Part shown: positions 49,563 through 56,421 of the stretch, one piece after another | Layout: every line of letters begins with the position of its first letter | How positions within the stretch are numbered: the first letter of the stretch is position 1 | Assembly: GCA_947631905.1 (NCBI GenBank) | Contig: CANRND010000012.1 | Span: forward strand, 1-56,672 | Length of the DNA: 56,672 nt | DNA from: an uncultured Clostridia bacterium | GTDB lineage: Bacteria; Bacillota; Clostridia; Christensenellales; Borkfalkiaceae | Reading direction: 5' to 3' | Notes under the pieces: model-generated | Databases searched by the model: none | Seen by the model: only the letters and a program-made list of their open reading frames with translations | What the model was told of the DNA's origin: nothing | Position numbers and translations under genes: made by a program

Positions 49563-50558
49563 TCACCCGTCGTTTTCGGGGAAAAACCGAAGTTTTTTGA
49601 TCTCTTCGAGCTGAAATTCTTCCGAAAAGTGCGTGTACACCGAACTTGTCATGTCGCTACGGTTGACATGTCCCGTCCACACGTCTACAAGCGCCTTTGG
49701 AATACCCGCCTCTTGACAGTAGGTCGTAAAGGAATGGCGCAGATCGTAGAGGTGGTGCGCGGGGAAATCCCGTTTGAACACGTTGGACATCACCTTGTTG
49801 TCGGTCGCAAGTTCTTTGTCCGAGAGCGGCAGATACTTTTTCAGCTCGGGCGCGATCGGGATCTTGCGGTAGGTTTGCGCTTCCCCTTTGCGGCATTTCC
49901 CGTTCGCCACGGTGACAAAGTTTTCATCAAAAGTTGCGCTGTGCAGTTCGTTTCTGCGGATCCCCGTATAGAGGAAGAGGATGAATTGCTTTCGGTAATG
50001 CGATGTTTCGCATTTTCGGATGAAAGCAACGATCTCTTCCCGGGAAAACGCTGTCCCGTGTTTCTTCTGATGTTTGGGGATCTTCACAAACTCCATTGGG
50101 TTTTGTTTGATGAGCCGTTCCCCCATTGCCGCACGCAGGATCTCTTTCAGAAGAATTTTGATGTTCTCCGCTGTTCTCCCCTTTCCCGCGGCAAGTACTT
50201 CATTCAGAAGCTCTTGGCATTTCATAGGCGTGATGTTTTTGATCGGAACGTCTCCGAGCTTCGGAAGAATATGCAATCTGAGCTGGCGGAATAAAGTGTC
50301 GTAAGTCTCTTCCCCGACGTTGATTTTTTTCACCGTTTCGAAGTATCGGAGTGCGAACTCTCCGAAAAGCTGTTGCCTATGCGGCGGAGTCTGTTCTTTC
50401 TTTTCTTCGTTTACGGTTTTTACCCATTCTTTGAAACGCTCCTGGGCGAGTTTTTTGGTTTTTGCTGTAAATTGAACGTTGAACCCCTCCCGGCGGTATC
50501 GGATTTGGTATAGTCCGTCGGGTGTAATGCGGAGTTTCCCATTTTTAAGTCGCGGCAT
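49563..50558 (-). CDS. int: Tyrosine-family site-specific integrase
   Basis: Inserts and excises the element at tRNA-Pro. N-terminal Arm-type DNA-binding region (about 1-60), SAM-like core-binding domain (about 65-155), then the catalytic domain with R201 in YTGIRRNEL, R274 in LYDLRHSF, H297 in WTGHVN and nucleophile Y308 in SVYTHF. The histidine three before R274 is replaced by tyrosine (YDLR), seen in some phage integrases. The start at 50558 is chosen because AGGAGGAGAT precedes it; a longer frame to 50654 overlaps the next gene. It reads toward the tRNA. Confidence 0.95.
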   Translation of the reverse strand: MPRLKNGKLRITPDGLYQIRYRREGFNVQFTAKTKKLAQERFKEWVKTVNEEKKEQTPPHRQQLFGEFALRYFETVKKINVGEETYDTLFRQLRLHILPKLGDVPIKNITPMKCQELLNEVLAAGKGRTAENIKILLKEILRAAMGERLIKQNPMEFVKIPKHQKKHGTAFSREEIVAFIRKCETSHYRKQFILFLYTGIRRNELHSATFDENFVTVANGKCRKGEAQTYRKIPIAPELKKYLPLSDKELATDNKVMSNVFKRDFPAHHLYDLRHSFTTYCQEAGIPKALVDVWTGHVNRSDMTSSVYTHFSEEFQLEEIKKLRFFPENDG

Positions 50559-50650
50559 TTTTCTTATCTCCTCCTGCGAAAAGTCAAGCGCCGTTTCTCG
50601 GGATTTCGTTTCACTACCGAAATTTGCGAAAATGATACCGTCGGATTCTT

Positions 50651-50806
50651 TCACATCGTCCGACGGTTTTCTTTGATTTTTTTTACTTCGGAATTATGCG
50701 CGAGCGTGAGAGCGGGCGCATGTGCGAGGTCTTGGTAGAGCTTTCCGAGCGCCGTTATGGTACTCATGAGAAGTTCGAGCCTTTCTTCATCGGTTAAAAA
50801 CGACAT
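50651..50806 (-). CDS. 51-residue protein upstream of the integrase
   Basis: Begins MSFLTDEERLELLMSTITAL and ends KENRRTM; mostly helical and charged. AAAGGAG lies eight bases before its ATG. It sits 92 bases before the preferred integrase start on the same strand, the usual place of an excisionase, but it lacks a recognisable MerR-like HTH, so that role is only positional. It could also be a small unrelated element protein. Confidence 0.6.
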   Translation of the reverse strand: MSFLTDEERLELLMSTITALGKLYQDLAHAPALTLAHNSEVKKIKENRRTM

Positions 50807-50910
50807 ATAAAATCTCCTTTGGGAAGTTTCCCTATGGAGAAATTATATCAAACCGTTTATTAAATAATTTTAATCAACTTTTTATGGCAAAAAGTTGATT
50901 AAGAGATGTT
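50807..50910. other. Short AT-rich spacer in the element
   Basis: Contains an AACTTTTT/AAAAAGTT inverted pair (about 50876-50896), a possible weak terminator or regulatory site for the flanking minus-strand genes. No gene. Confidence 0.4.
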
Positions 50911-51573
50911 TTAATGTAACCCCAGTAAGGGTTTTAAGCAAGCTTCAATATCTTGCAAGTCTTTTTCCGTCATAATAAAGACTTTTAAGCCGAGTGATTC
51001 ATATATTTTTTTAGTATATTCTTTGCTTTTGAGATAGGGTTTGTTGGTTAGTTCGTTGTATTCAATGTAGAGATCATTGTCAGGCAAATAAAAATCAGGG
51101 TGCAGAGTTTTGTTTTCTTCGTTTTCGGTATAGTAAATTGTTTTTTCATATACCGAGCGGATTTTTTCTTTATAGAGCCAATTACTGATCATTGCCTCGG
51201 CACGACTTCTTACTTTGCGTCCGTCATCGCATTTGATAGTAAGGTTTCCATATTCATCTAGGATTTCCGTATCTAAACAGTGCGTGATACGTATATCTAC
51301 TGCGCGATCTTTGTATTTTGCATAGCATGAGCGGCAAAAGTGATAGCCGTTGGAGTCTTCACCGCAAATGAGGCAGGTTAGTTTAGGTACCGTGGTTTCT
51401 TGTGGCATGGTTGGAGTAACTGTTTTGCAGTTCGGGCAACCCTCATCGGTGAGATACCACGTGCCGCAGGTCTCGCACTTTTTTACTTTTCCCTCATCTT
51501 TGAGTTTGAAGTGGTCTTTGCAGAGCGGGTACATTCCGCTCGGTTTTCCGCAGATCGCGCAATTTTTGATCAT
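50911..51573 (-). CDS. Zinc-ribbon protein with PD-(D/E)xK nuclease-like domain
   Basis: A 220-residue protein with two parts. Residues 1-95 carry four CxxC-type pairs (CAICGKPSG, CETCGTWY, CPNCK, CLICGED...CRSCYAKY), several zinc ribbons in a row. Residues about 120-220 resemble the restriction-like nuclease domain appended to some UvrD-family helicases: RSRAEAMISNWLY supplies the first glutamate, HPDFYLPDNDLYIEYNE the D and E of the core, and KSKEYTKKIY a lysine/helix. It may be a DNA endonuclease for defence, element maintenance or ssDNA processing. AT-richer than the host genes. Confidence 0.6.
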   Translation of the reverse strand: MIKNCAICGKPSGMYPLCKDHFKLKDEGKVKKCETCGTWYLTDEGCPNCKTVTPTMPQETTVPKLTCLICGEDSNGYHFCRSCYAKYKDRAVDIRITHCLDTEILDEYGNLTIKCDDGRKVRSRAEAMISNWLYKEKIRSVYEKTIYYTENEENKTLHPDFYLPDNDLYIEYNELTNKPYLKSKEYTKKIYESLGLKVFIMTEKDLQDIEACLKPLLGLH

Positions 51574-51642
51574 TTATTTTTCTCCTTTGTGTTGTTTTGC
51601 ATATTGTTTTTTCTTTTTAGGGGTTCTGCTTCGTTTGTATTT

Positions 51643-52023
51643 TTAATCTTGCCACCAAGTAAAGGAACAGTCCGCGCAAATCCCCTTTGTGTGCTTTTTG
51701 TTTCTTTTAATAATGTTCAAAATTATTATGACTATGAATGAGATCAAAATTAAGAAGAACAGGACGGTTATGATTATCAAAAAACTAAGCATGCCGACAT
51801 TGTTCCCAATGCTCCATGCAGTAGCGTAGATATTTGCCGAGGCGGCAGTTATCAAAAATGCAATCGAAAATGGAGCCGTGATAATTAGGGCCACGAGCAA
51901 GAGAATGCAGGCAATGCGTAGCCTGCGCTTTTTGTGTTCCTCAAAAGTGATATTCGTGCTTCCACAGTTCGGACATGTCGTTTTATGATGCTCGGAGCTA
52001 TTTGTTAGTTCAGCGTGCTTCAT
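51643..52023 (-). CDS. Small membrane protein with zinc-ribbon ends
   Basis: A 126-residue protein. CPNCGS at about 18-23 and CADCSF near the C-terminus may together form one zinc ribbon. Between them two long hydrophobic stretches (about 35-65 and 75-105) form two or more membrane helices, bringing both cysteine pairs to the same side. It lies between the nuclease-like gene and the repressor on the same strand and is probably co-transcribed with the repressor. Function unknown. Confidence 0.65.
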   Translation of the reverse strand: MKHAELTNSSEHHKTTCPNCGSTNITFEEHKKRRLRIACILLLVALIITAPFSIAFLITAASANIYATAWSIGNNVGMLSFLIIITVLFFLILISFIVIIILNIIKRNKKHTKGICADCSFTWWQD

Positions 52024-52027
52024 AAAT

Positions 52028-52408
52028 TTATTTCCTTGTAGATTGTATTTTTTGAGATTGAATATCCTGCCCTTGCCATGTTCGGATAAGGCTTTGGAGC
52101 ATGTCTTTGAGCGGCTGGGAAAGTCCGCGATAATCTTCTATGAGTTTCCGCTCCTCTGCCGAGTATTGTGGTACGCTCCCGGGTACCGGCGCTCCGAGAT
52201 CGTCTGTCCGTCCGAGGAGATAGTCGGTAGTAACGTTAAAATATTCGGCAATTTTTTGTACAGTAGAAGCACTTGCTTCATTTTTTTCTTTTTCGAGCAT
52301 TGCAATACATGATTGGGATATTTTGCAGGCTTTTGCAAGTGTAGCTTGCGAAATTCCATTTTCAGTGCGTAGTTCGATAAGCCTTTGGGCAAGCATTTTT
52401 CCGTTCAT
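52028..52408 (-). CDS. XRE-family repressor of the element
   Basis: A 126-residue Cro/C1-type regulator: ISQATLAKACKISQSCIAML (about 19-38) is the HTH and YFNVTTDYLLGRTDDL the usual continuation. The C-terminal 55 residues are helical and may dimerise. It lies back to back with the plus-strand replication module across a 90-base control region with repeated ATTTGAT-like half sites, as in phage and ICE immunity regions. No ribosome binding site precedes the first ATG, so translation may be leaderless or start elsewhere. Confidence 0.85.
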   Translation of the reverse strand: MNGKMLAQRLIELRTENGISQATLAKACKISQSCIAMLEKEKNEASASTVQKIAEYFNVTTDYLLGRTDDLGAPVPGSVPQYSAEERKLIEDYRGLSQPLKDMLQSLIRTWQGQDIQSQKIQSTRK

Positions 52409-52420
52409 AATTAAATTTTA

Positions 52421-52491
52421 TCAAAAATTTGATTTTATACACTTGACAAACAGATTTTTGATTGATATAATTTAGTCGTTCAAGTAGAAAT
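52421..52491 (+). promoter_or_regulatory. Divergent control region with consensus rightward promoter
   Basis: TTGACA (52443-52448), 17 bases, TATAAT (52466-52471) drive the replication module. Candidate operators share ATTTGAT-type half sites: the imperfect palindrome ATCAAAAATTTGAT just upstream, TTTTTGAT within the spacer, and AAATTTGAT just after the start. A repressor bound here would block the rightward promoter. Confidence 0.72.
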
Positions 52492-52533
52492 TTGATTATT
52501 CATACGCGCAAGCGCGCGGAGTTGGGAATTGCG

Positions 52534-52734
52534 ATGAATGGCGACTATTGGATCAACGAACATGGTTCGTATCTTGAAGAGGGTCTTAAATGTCCTCTGT
52601 GCGGATACGCCGGCGGGGAGCGTAGCCTTTTTTCCTTCTGTGACTACGCCAGTTCCCCTATCCCGGGTCGCTCCCGGGCGCCGGCATCGCAATTCTCCGA
52701 TCCGAGGGCGGGCGGGAATGCTCGCCCCCGGTGA
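52534..52734 (+). CDS. Doubtful small protein
   Basis: Reading MNGDYWINEHGSYLEEGLKC then PLCGYAGGERSL; one CPLCGY pair. No Shine-Dalgarno precedes it, and the second half runs through palindromic DNA and becomes rich in P, R and S, which suggests a non-coding leader. It may be the 5' leader of the next gene rather than a gene. Confidence 0.25.
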   Translation: MNGDYWINEHGSYLEEGLKCPLCGYAGGERSLFSFCDYASSPIPGRSRAPASQFSDPRAGGNARPR

Positions 52735-52742
52735 CGGAGAAT
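52656..52742 (+). other. Palindrome-rich leader
   Basis: Nested structure: ATTCTCCG (52692-52699) pairs with CGGAGAAT (52735-52742) around a GGGCGGGC/GCTCGCCC stem; CCCGGG palindromes lie just before. It could be an attenuator ahead of the 52773 gene or a single-strand origin for the rolling-circle replicon. Confidence 0.45.
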
Positions 52743-52772
52743 GAAAATTGAAAACAAAAAAGGAGAATTGCA

Positions 52773-53999
52773 ATGAATGAACTTTTGGAAGTAAAGCGGC
52801 GGGAGCTGGAACTTGTCAACCACTATTTTAGCGATAGCGGTTCTTATACGGAGATCGTTCCGGAGACGGCAACGTCGATGTACGATCAGCTGTTGAAGTT
52901 ACATACCACGATACGCGTGTGCCAAGACGCGGCGAAGCTGAACTTTGTTGAGATCGGGCGGTGTCTTGCGGAAATCGAGCGGGACAAGCTGTATTATTGC
53001 GTAGCGTGCGGTCCCGGGCGGCGAGACGGTTACAGTAATTTCTACAAATTCTGCGAGGGCGTGTTCGGGTTCAAAAAGACAACCGTCGTGAATTTGTTGA
53101 AAGTATACTGTGCTTTCTGCAATCAGACAGACGGGCAGTTGAGGGTGGAATACATCAACTACTCTTATTGCCAGCTTGTGGAGCTATCGTCGGTGGAGAA
53201 ATACCGTGAGCGCATTCCCGCGACGTGTTCCTCGCGGGACATCAAGCGGCTGCGGGAGCTATACAAAACGTATACCCCGCCGCAAGGGACGAACTTTAAG
53301 GACGACTTAGAGGAATACGGGCGCCGCCATAAGGCGGAGCTTGCCGAACAGAACGCGAGCAGGAACAAGTTATGCTTCCAGCCCGCGCCGAAAGCCCCCT
53401 CTCCTACCGCCGTTGCGGAACCCGCGGCCGAAGAGAAAGAGGACGTGCGGGAAGTGGTGACGGAAAACGCCGCCCCTACTCTCTACACGTCGGACGTGAT
53501 CGAGGGCCTGCTCGCCCAGCTGGAACTTTTACGGAAGAGCAGTGAGGGCGCGCAGTGGGAAGCGGCGGTCGGGATCATGCAGGGAGCGTTTCGTAACAGA
53601 GAACCGAAATTGATCCGCGGTTATATCGAAGTTTCGGAATTAAAAACGGAGATCGCAAAGCTCAGGAACGGCACAGGACTTTCCGGCGGGAACATCATGC
53701 GCGGCAAGCTCGGGTTGAAGAACCGTGAAGAGCGGAAGAATTGGCTTCTTCATCTGTTGGATGACAAGACGATTTTACCGTGGGTGGATCTGTCATCGGT
53801 CGGGTGCAAACTTTACCGTTACGATTTCGAGAACGGCGCGTCGCTGATCTTTACTGTCTACTCCTCCTCTGAGCGTCATCAATGTTACGGTTATGACATC
53901 ATCGAGGACGGTAGGGCATGGGGTAGGGCATGGTTTATGAACGGTTATTCGGAAAGCGGTGTCGTCGACTGGATGACGTCGCACGCGAAAGAGATCTGA
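52773..53999 (+). CDS. Element protein with N-terminal HTH-like domain, unknown role
   Basis: A 408-residue protein. Residues 40-160 (NFVEIGRCLAEIERDKLY, GVFGFKKTTVVNLLKVYCAF, YSYCQLVEL, SSRDIKRLREL) resemble the helical domain found in clostridial plasmid and ICE proteins, probably DNA-binding in replication or partition. A P/A/E-rich linker (about 200-235) leads to a C-terminal region ending in a tryptophan-rich beta segment. No enzymatic motif seen. AAGGAGAA precedes the ATG. First solid gene of the rightward module; GC-rich like the host. Confidence 0.6.
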   Translation: MNELLEVKRRELELVNHYFSDSGSYTEIVPETATSMYDQLLKLHTTIRVCQDAAKLNFVEIGRCLAEIERDKLYYCVACGPGRRDGYSNFYKFCEGVFGFKKTTVVNLLKVYCAFCNQTDGQLRVEYINYSYCQLVELSSVEKYRERIPATCSSRDIKRLRELYKTYTPPQGTNFKDDLEEYGRRHKAELAEQNASRNKLCFQPAPKAPSPTAVAEPAAEEKEDVREVVTENAAPTLYTSDVIEGLLAQLELLRKSSEGAQWEAAVGIMQGAFRNREPKLIRGYIEVSELKTEIAKLRNGTGLSGGNIMRGKLGLKNREERKNWLLHLLDDKTILPWVDLSSVGCKLYRYDFENGASLIFTVYSSSERHQCYGYDIIEDGRAWGRAWFMNGYSESGVVDWMTSHAKEI

Positions 54000-54119
54000 A
54001 CAGGCGAAAACGGTATAGTGGGCGCCGCAAGTCCCACCCCATACCCGGACGCCGGGTAAAAAATATTTTTATGTAAGACCTACGGCGGCGGTCGTGCCGG
54101 GTAGGCAGGAGGTGTTTTT
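54000..54119 (+). other. Hairpin-rich gap before the 101-residue gene
   Basis: A strong hairpin with GGTAT...ATACC and AGTGGG/CCCAC arms (about 54011-54048), then a CCCGG-ACG-CCGGG hairpin followed by AAAAAATATTTTT. Likely a terminator or processing site between element genes. Confidence 0.45.
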
Positions 54120-54425
54120 GTGGCAGGCGTAAATGTAAGGAAAGCGATCTTTTTGTGCGTGCGGAATTTCCACGGTAAGAAGAGCAATCAGGACTATCGC
54201 GTTGTGGATCTGTTCACGCCCTATTTCAAGGCCCCGGACGGTTTTGACCGCGGCGGTATTCAGTCGTGTTTTATCCCTACGGACAGTCCTCTCGGGGCGG
54301 GCGTGCCTACGGGCGCTCTGGTGCGCCCTACTTTTGTGGCGGATCCGTACGCCAATCGCATGGTACTGACCGATCTGGAAGTTCTGAGCGATTCCCCCTA
54401 CGATCCTAAGGATTTCGAGGGATAA
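54120..54425 (+). CDS. 101-residue element protein, possibly ssDNA-binding
   Basis: Starts at GTG 54120, five bases after an ideal AGGAGGTG site. Predicted mostly beta: KAIFLCVRNFHG, QDYRVVDLFTPYF, LVRPTFVAD, RMVLTDLEVLS. A small all-beta protein just ahead of a rolling-circle Rep gene is where a single-strand binding protein would be expected, so an OB fold is my best guess, but no family signature is seen. Confidence 0.5.
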   Translation: MAGVNVRKAIFLCVRNFHGKKSNQDYRVVDLFTPYFKAPDGFDRGGIQSCFIPTDSPLGAGVPTGALVRPTFVADPYANRMVLTDLEVLSDSPYDPKDFEG

Positions 54426-54593
54426 GGAGGTGAAGCGCGTCCCCCCGAGGTAAGGGACGACCCCGGGGGGAACAACTTAAAACCGCAGTGAAGAGCTGCG
54501 GCGGAGCTTTTGAGAAAAAGCGGCGCTTGATATTTATAGAAATAACTCGTCCCAAAAAATCTTGAAACAAAAAACACAGGTCCCGGTGTTGAT
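54426..54593 (+). other. Candidate double-strand origin (dso) region
   Basis: A CCCCCCG/CGGGGGG hairpin, then CCGCAG/CTGCGG (54483-54501) and GCTTTT-GAGA-AAAAGC (54506-54521) hairpins lead into CTTGATATTTATAGAAATAA (54526-54545). From memory, the nick site of pC194/pUB110-family plasmids reads CTTGATA followed in pUB110 by CATATAGAAATAAC; the match is close and placed 45 bases ahead of the rep gene of the matching family. Confidence 0.7.
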
Positions 54594-55820
54594 ATGGCGA
54601 AGAAGTTTTTAGTGAGTGAAGAAAACGAAATAACTTGCGAAGATTTTCTCGCGGTATCACGCAGGGTGAGTTACAACTCATCGGTGGCGAAGTGCTACGA
54701 AGAGTTTGCCGAAGAGGAAGCGGTGCCTTACTCGGTTACGTCGGGAGAGATCAGACATTGCAAGGAGCCGAACTTTGCGGCCCGTGCAAAGGCGGTGCGG
54801 GAGTGCGGGAAGAAGTGGGATTTTGATTTCTATCCGCAACACGGCGTAAAGAACCTAATCCGCATGAACCGCTGTAAGGACCGGTTCTGTCTGAACTGTC
54901 AGAGTTTGGAAGCGGATCAACGTTTTGCGCAGTATTCGGCCGTTTTGGATACGTTCGCGCGGGAGAATGATCTGTATCATATCGTTTTCACGGTTCCGAA
55001 CGTTCTCGATGAAGATGTAGCGGATACGGTGACGCTTCTATTGGACAGGTTCTCCTATCTGATCCGTTATTTTGACGGCAGGAAGAAGATCCGCGGGGTA
55101 GATTTTGAGAAATACGGTTATCTCGGGGCGGTTCGGTCGCTTGAAATCACGGTATCAAAGGCAAATGGCAGTTATCACCCCCACCTGCATACGATGTTCG
55201 TCCTTAAAAAGGGTTTGGACATGTCGCAGGTATATTGGAACCGGTTTTCTCCCGACTACCGCAACAAGCAGAAGCCGCCGCGGCTTTACAGTGAGTTCGA
55301 AGTACTGTTACAGCGGATATGGTGCTTGCTGTTGCTGAGGATCGAAGTAACGAAGCAGAATATCGAACACATTGCCGAGCTTTGCGACTATCCCGACGGG
55401 TTCTCCGTTCATTCGGATCCCGCGGGCGGAGACTATCACGAGATTTTCAAATATGCGATCAAACCGTTCTTCGAAAAACAGACAGCGATCGAGTTAAAGC
55501 AATTCCGTATTTTATACCGTTCGCTTTACGACCGCCGTGCGTATGAGACGTATGGATGTTTGAAGAAGTGGGATTTCAATGAGATCGACGGCGACTTGGG
55601 GTTATCTTCTCCGGACGCGGCGTTTGATCTATGGATCGCGTCTATGCAACGGGTGGAGATGCCGAAGCGGGTGCAGGAAGTATTGCAAAAAATTATTCTC
55701 GGCATGAATGAGGGCGAGGACTGCAAATACATATCGAAAGCGACGTATGTACGGCACTTCCGGGCGCTGTCCGAAGAGGACAAGATCGCGGCTCTGAAAG
55801 CGCTGACTGCGACGGAATAA
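54594..55820 (+). CDS. rep: Rolling-circle replication initiator, Rep_1-like
   Basis: HUH endonuclease of 408 residues that would nick the origin and prime rolling-circle replication. A zinc-finger-like CKDRFCLNC lies at 94-102. The metal-binding HUH motif is HPHLH (195-199) in SYHPHLHTMFVLKKG. The catalytic tyrosine is Y287 in EIFKYAIK, the layout of pC194/pUB110 Rep. The single tyrosine matches that family rather than two-tyrosine phage initiators. The start has only a weak site. A matching origin lies directly upstream. Confidence 0.85.
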   Translation: MAKKFLVSEENEITCEDFLAVSRRVSYNSSVAKCYEEFAEEEAVPYSVTSGEIRHCKEPNFAARAKAVRECGKKWDFDFYPQHGVKNLIRMNRCKDRFCLNCQSLEADQRFAQYSAVLDTFARENDLYHIVFTVPNVLDEDVADTVTLLLDRFSYLIRYFDGRKKIRGVDFEKYGYLGAVRSLEITVSKANGSYHPHLHTMFVLKKGLDMSQVYWNRFSPDYRNKQKPPRLYSEFEVLLQRIWCLLLLRIEVTKQNIEHIAELCDYPDGFSVHSDPAGGDYHEIFKYAIKPFFEKQTAIELKQFRILYRSLYDRRAYETYGCLKKWDFNEIDGDLGLSSPDAAFDLWIASMQRVEMPKRVQEVLQKIILGMNEGEDCKYISKATYVRHFRALSEEDKIAALKALTATE

Positions 55821-55830
55821 AGGAGGCGAT

Positions 55831-55878
55831 ATGACGAAACGAAAATATCCCCTGTCACGGATCGTGCAGGCGGCGTAA
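55831..55878 (+). CDS. 15-residue basic peptide ORF
   Basis: MTKRKYPLSRIVQAA followed by TAA. An ideal AAAGGAGGCGAT ribosome binding site precedes it, stronger than that of rep, from which it is 10 bases away. It could be a real micropeptide or a translational-coupling device for the next gene, whose AUG is 19 bases after this stop. Confidence 0.4.
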   Translation: MTKRKYPLSRIVQAA

Positions 55879-55897
55879 GGGCGGAGGTGGGGTTAAG

Positions 55898-56179
55898 ATG
55901 AGCAAATGGCAAAAAGTTAACTTACCGGGCGGAAATTCTCCCGACTGGATCGCATTGGAGAACGTGAACGACCGTAAGCAACTGCGGTTTTTGGAGACTG
56001 CGGCCGGGAAGAAGAAACGCTACGAGGCGGAACTGCGGAGCGGGTATTCCGAGTATAGTATCGCCTTAGGCGACAAGTACCGGGAGCATGTGCTTACCGT
56101 TGAAGAAAAGGCGTATCGTAAGGGCTGGCTTTCGGCGTTCCGGGAACAGGAGCGCATGAAGCGGACAAAGAAGAGGTAG
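55898..56179 (+). CDS. 93-residue element protein, unknown
   Basis: Highly charged, no membrane segment; ends in a lysine/arginine-rich helix (REQERMKRTKKR). GGAGGTGG precedes the ATG. Tightly placed between rep and the next small gene, so part of the rep operon. DNA- or RNA-binding is plausible from charge alone. Confidence 0.6.
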   Translation: MSKWQKVNLPGGNSPDWIALENVNDRKQLRFLETAAGKKKRYEAELRSGYSEYSIALGDKYREHVLTVEEKAYRKGWLSAFREQERMKRTKKR

Positions 56180-56181
56180 GT

Positions 56182-56421
56182 ATGTTTGCGGGAAACAAGA
56201 GTGAGAAAGATTACGAAAAAAAACTGTTCGAAACGCGGGTCGCCGTACTGCGGGATTCTTTGGAGACCATAGCAAAAATGGACTACAAGAAAGAAAACGC
56301 CGTATCGGGTAACGGAGAGGTCGATTATGAACTCGTTGCCCGAATGGTGAAGACGCAGGCGCGGCTTGCGCTCGATATTGACTCAAATCTTGAAAATAAA
56401 AAGGAGACGAAACATGAGTAA
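56182..56421 (+). CDS. 79-residue element protein, unknown
   Basis: Helical, charged protein (MFAGNKSEKDYEKKLFETRV onward) starting two bases after the previous stop and overlapping the next start by eight bases. AGGTAGGT precedes the ATG. No family recognised; the tight packing is typical of phage or plasmid operons. Confidence 0.6.
   Translation: MFAGNKSEKDYEKKLFETRVAVLRDSLETIAKMDYKKENAVSGNGEVDYELVARMVKTQARLALDIDSNLENKKETKHE

Noticed and set aside
49371..50294. 307-codon plus-strand frame beginning in tRNA-Pro
   Set aside because: Typical artefact of translating a tRNA and the antisense of the integrase gene.
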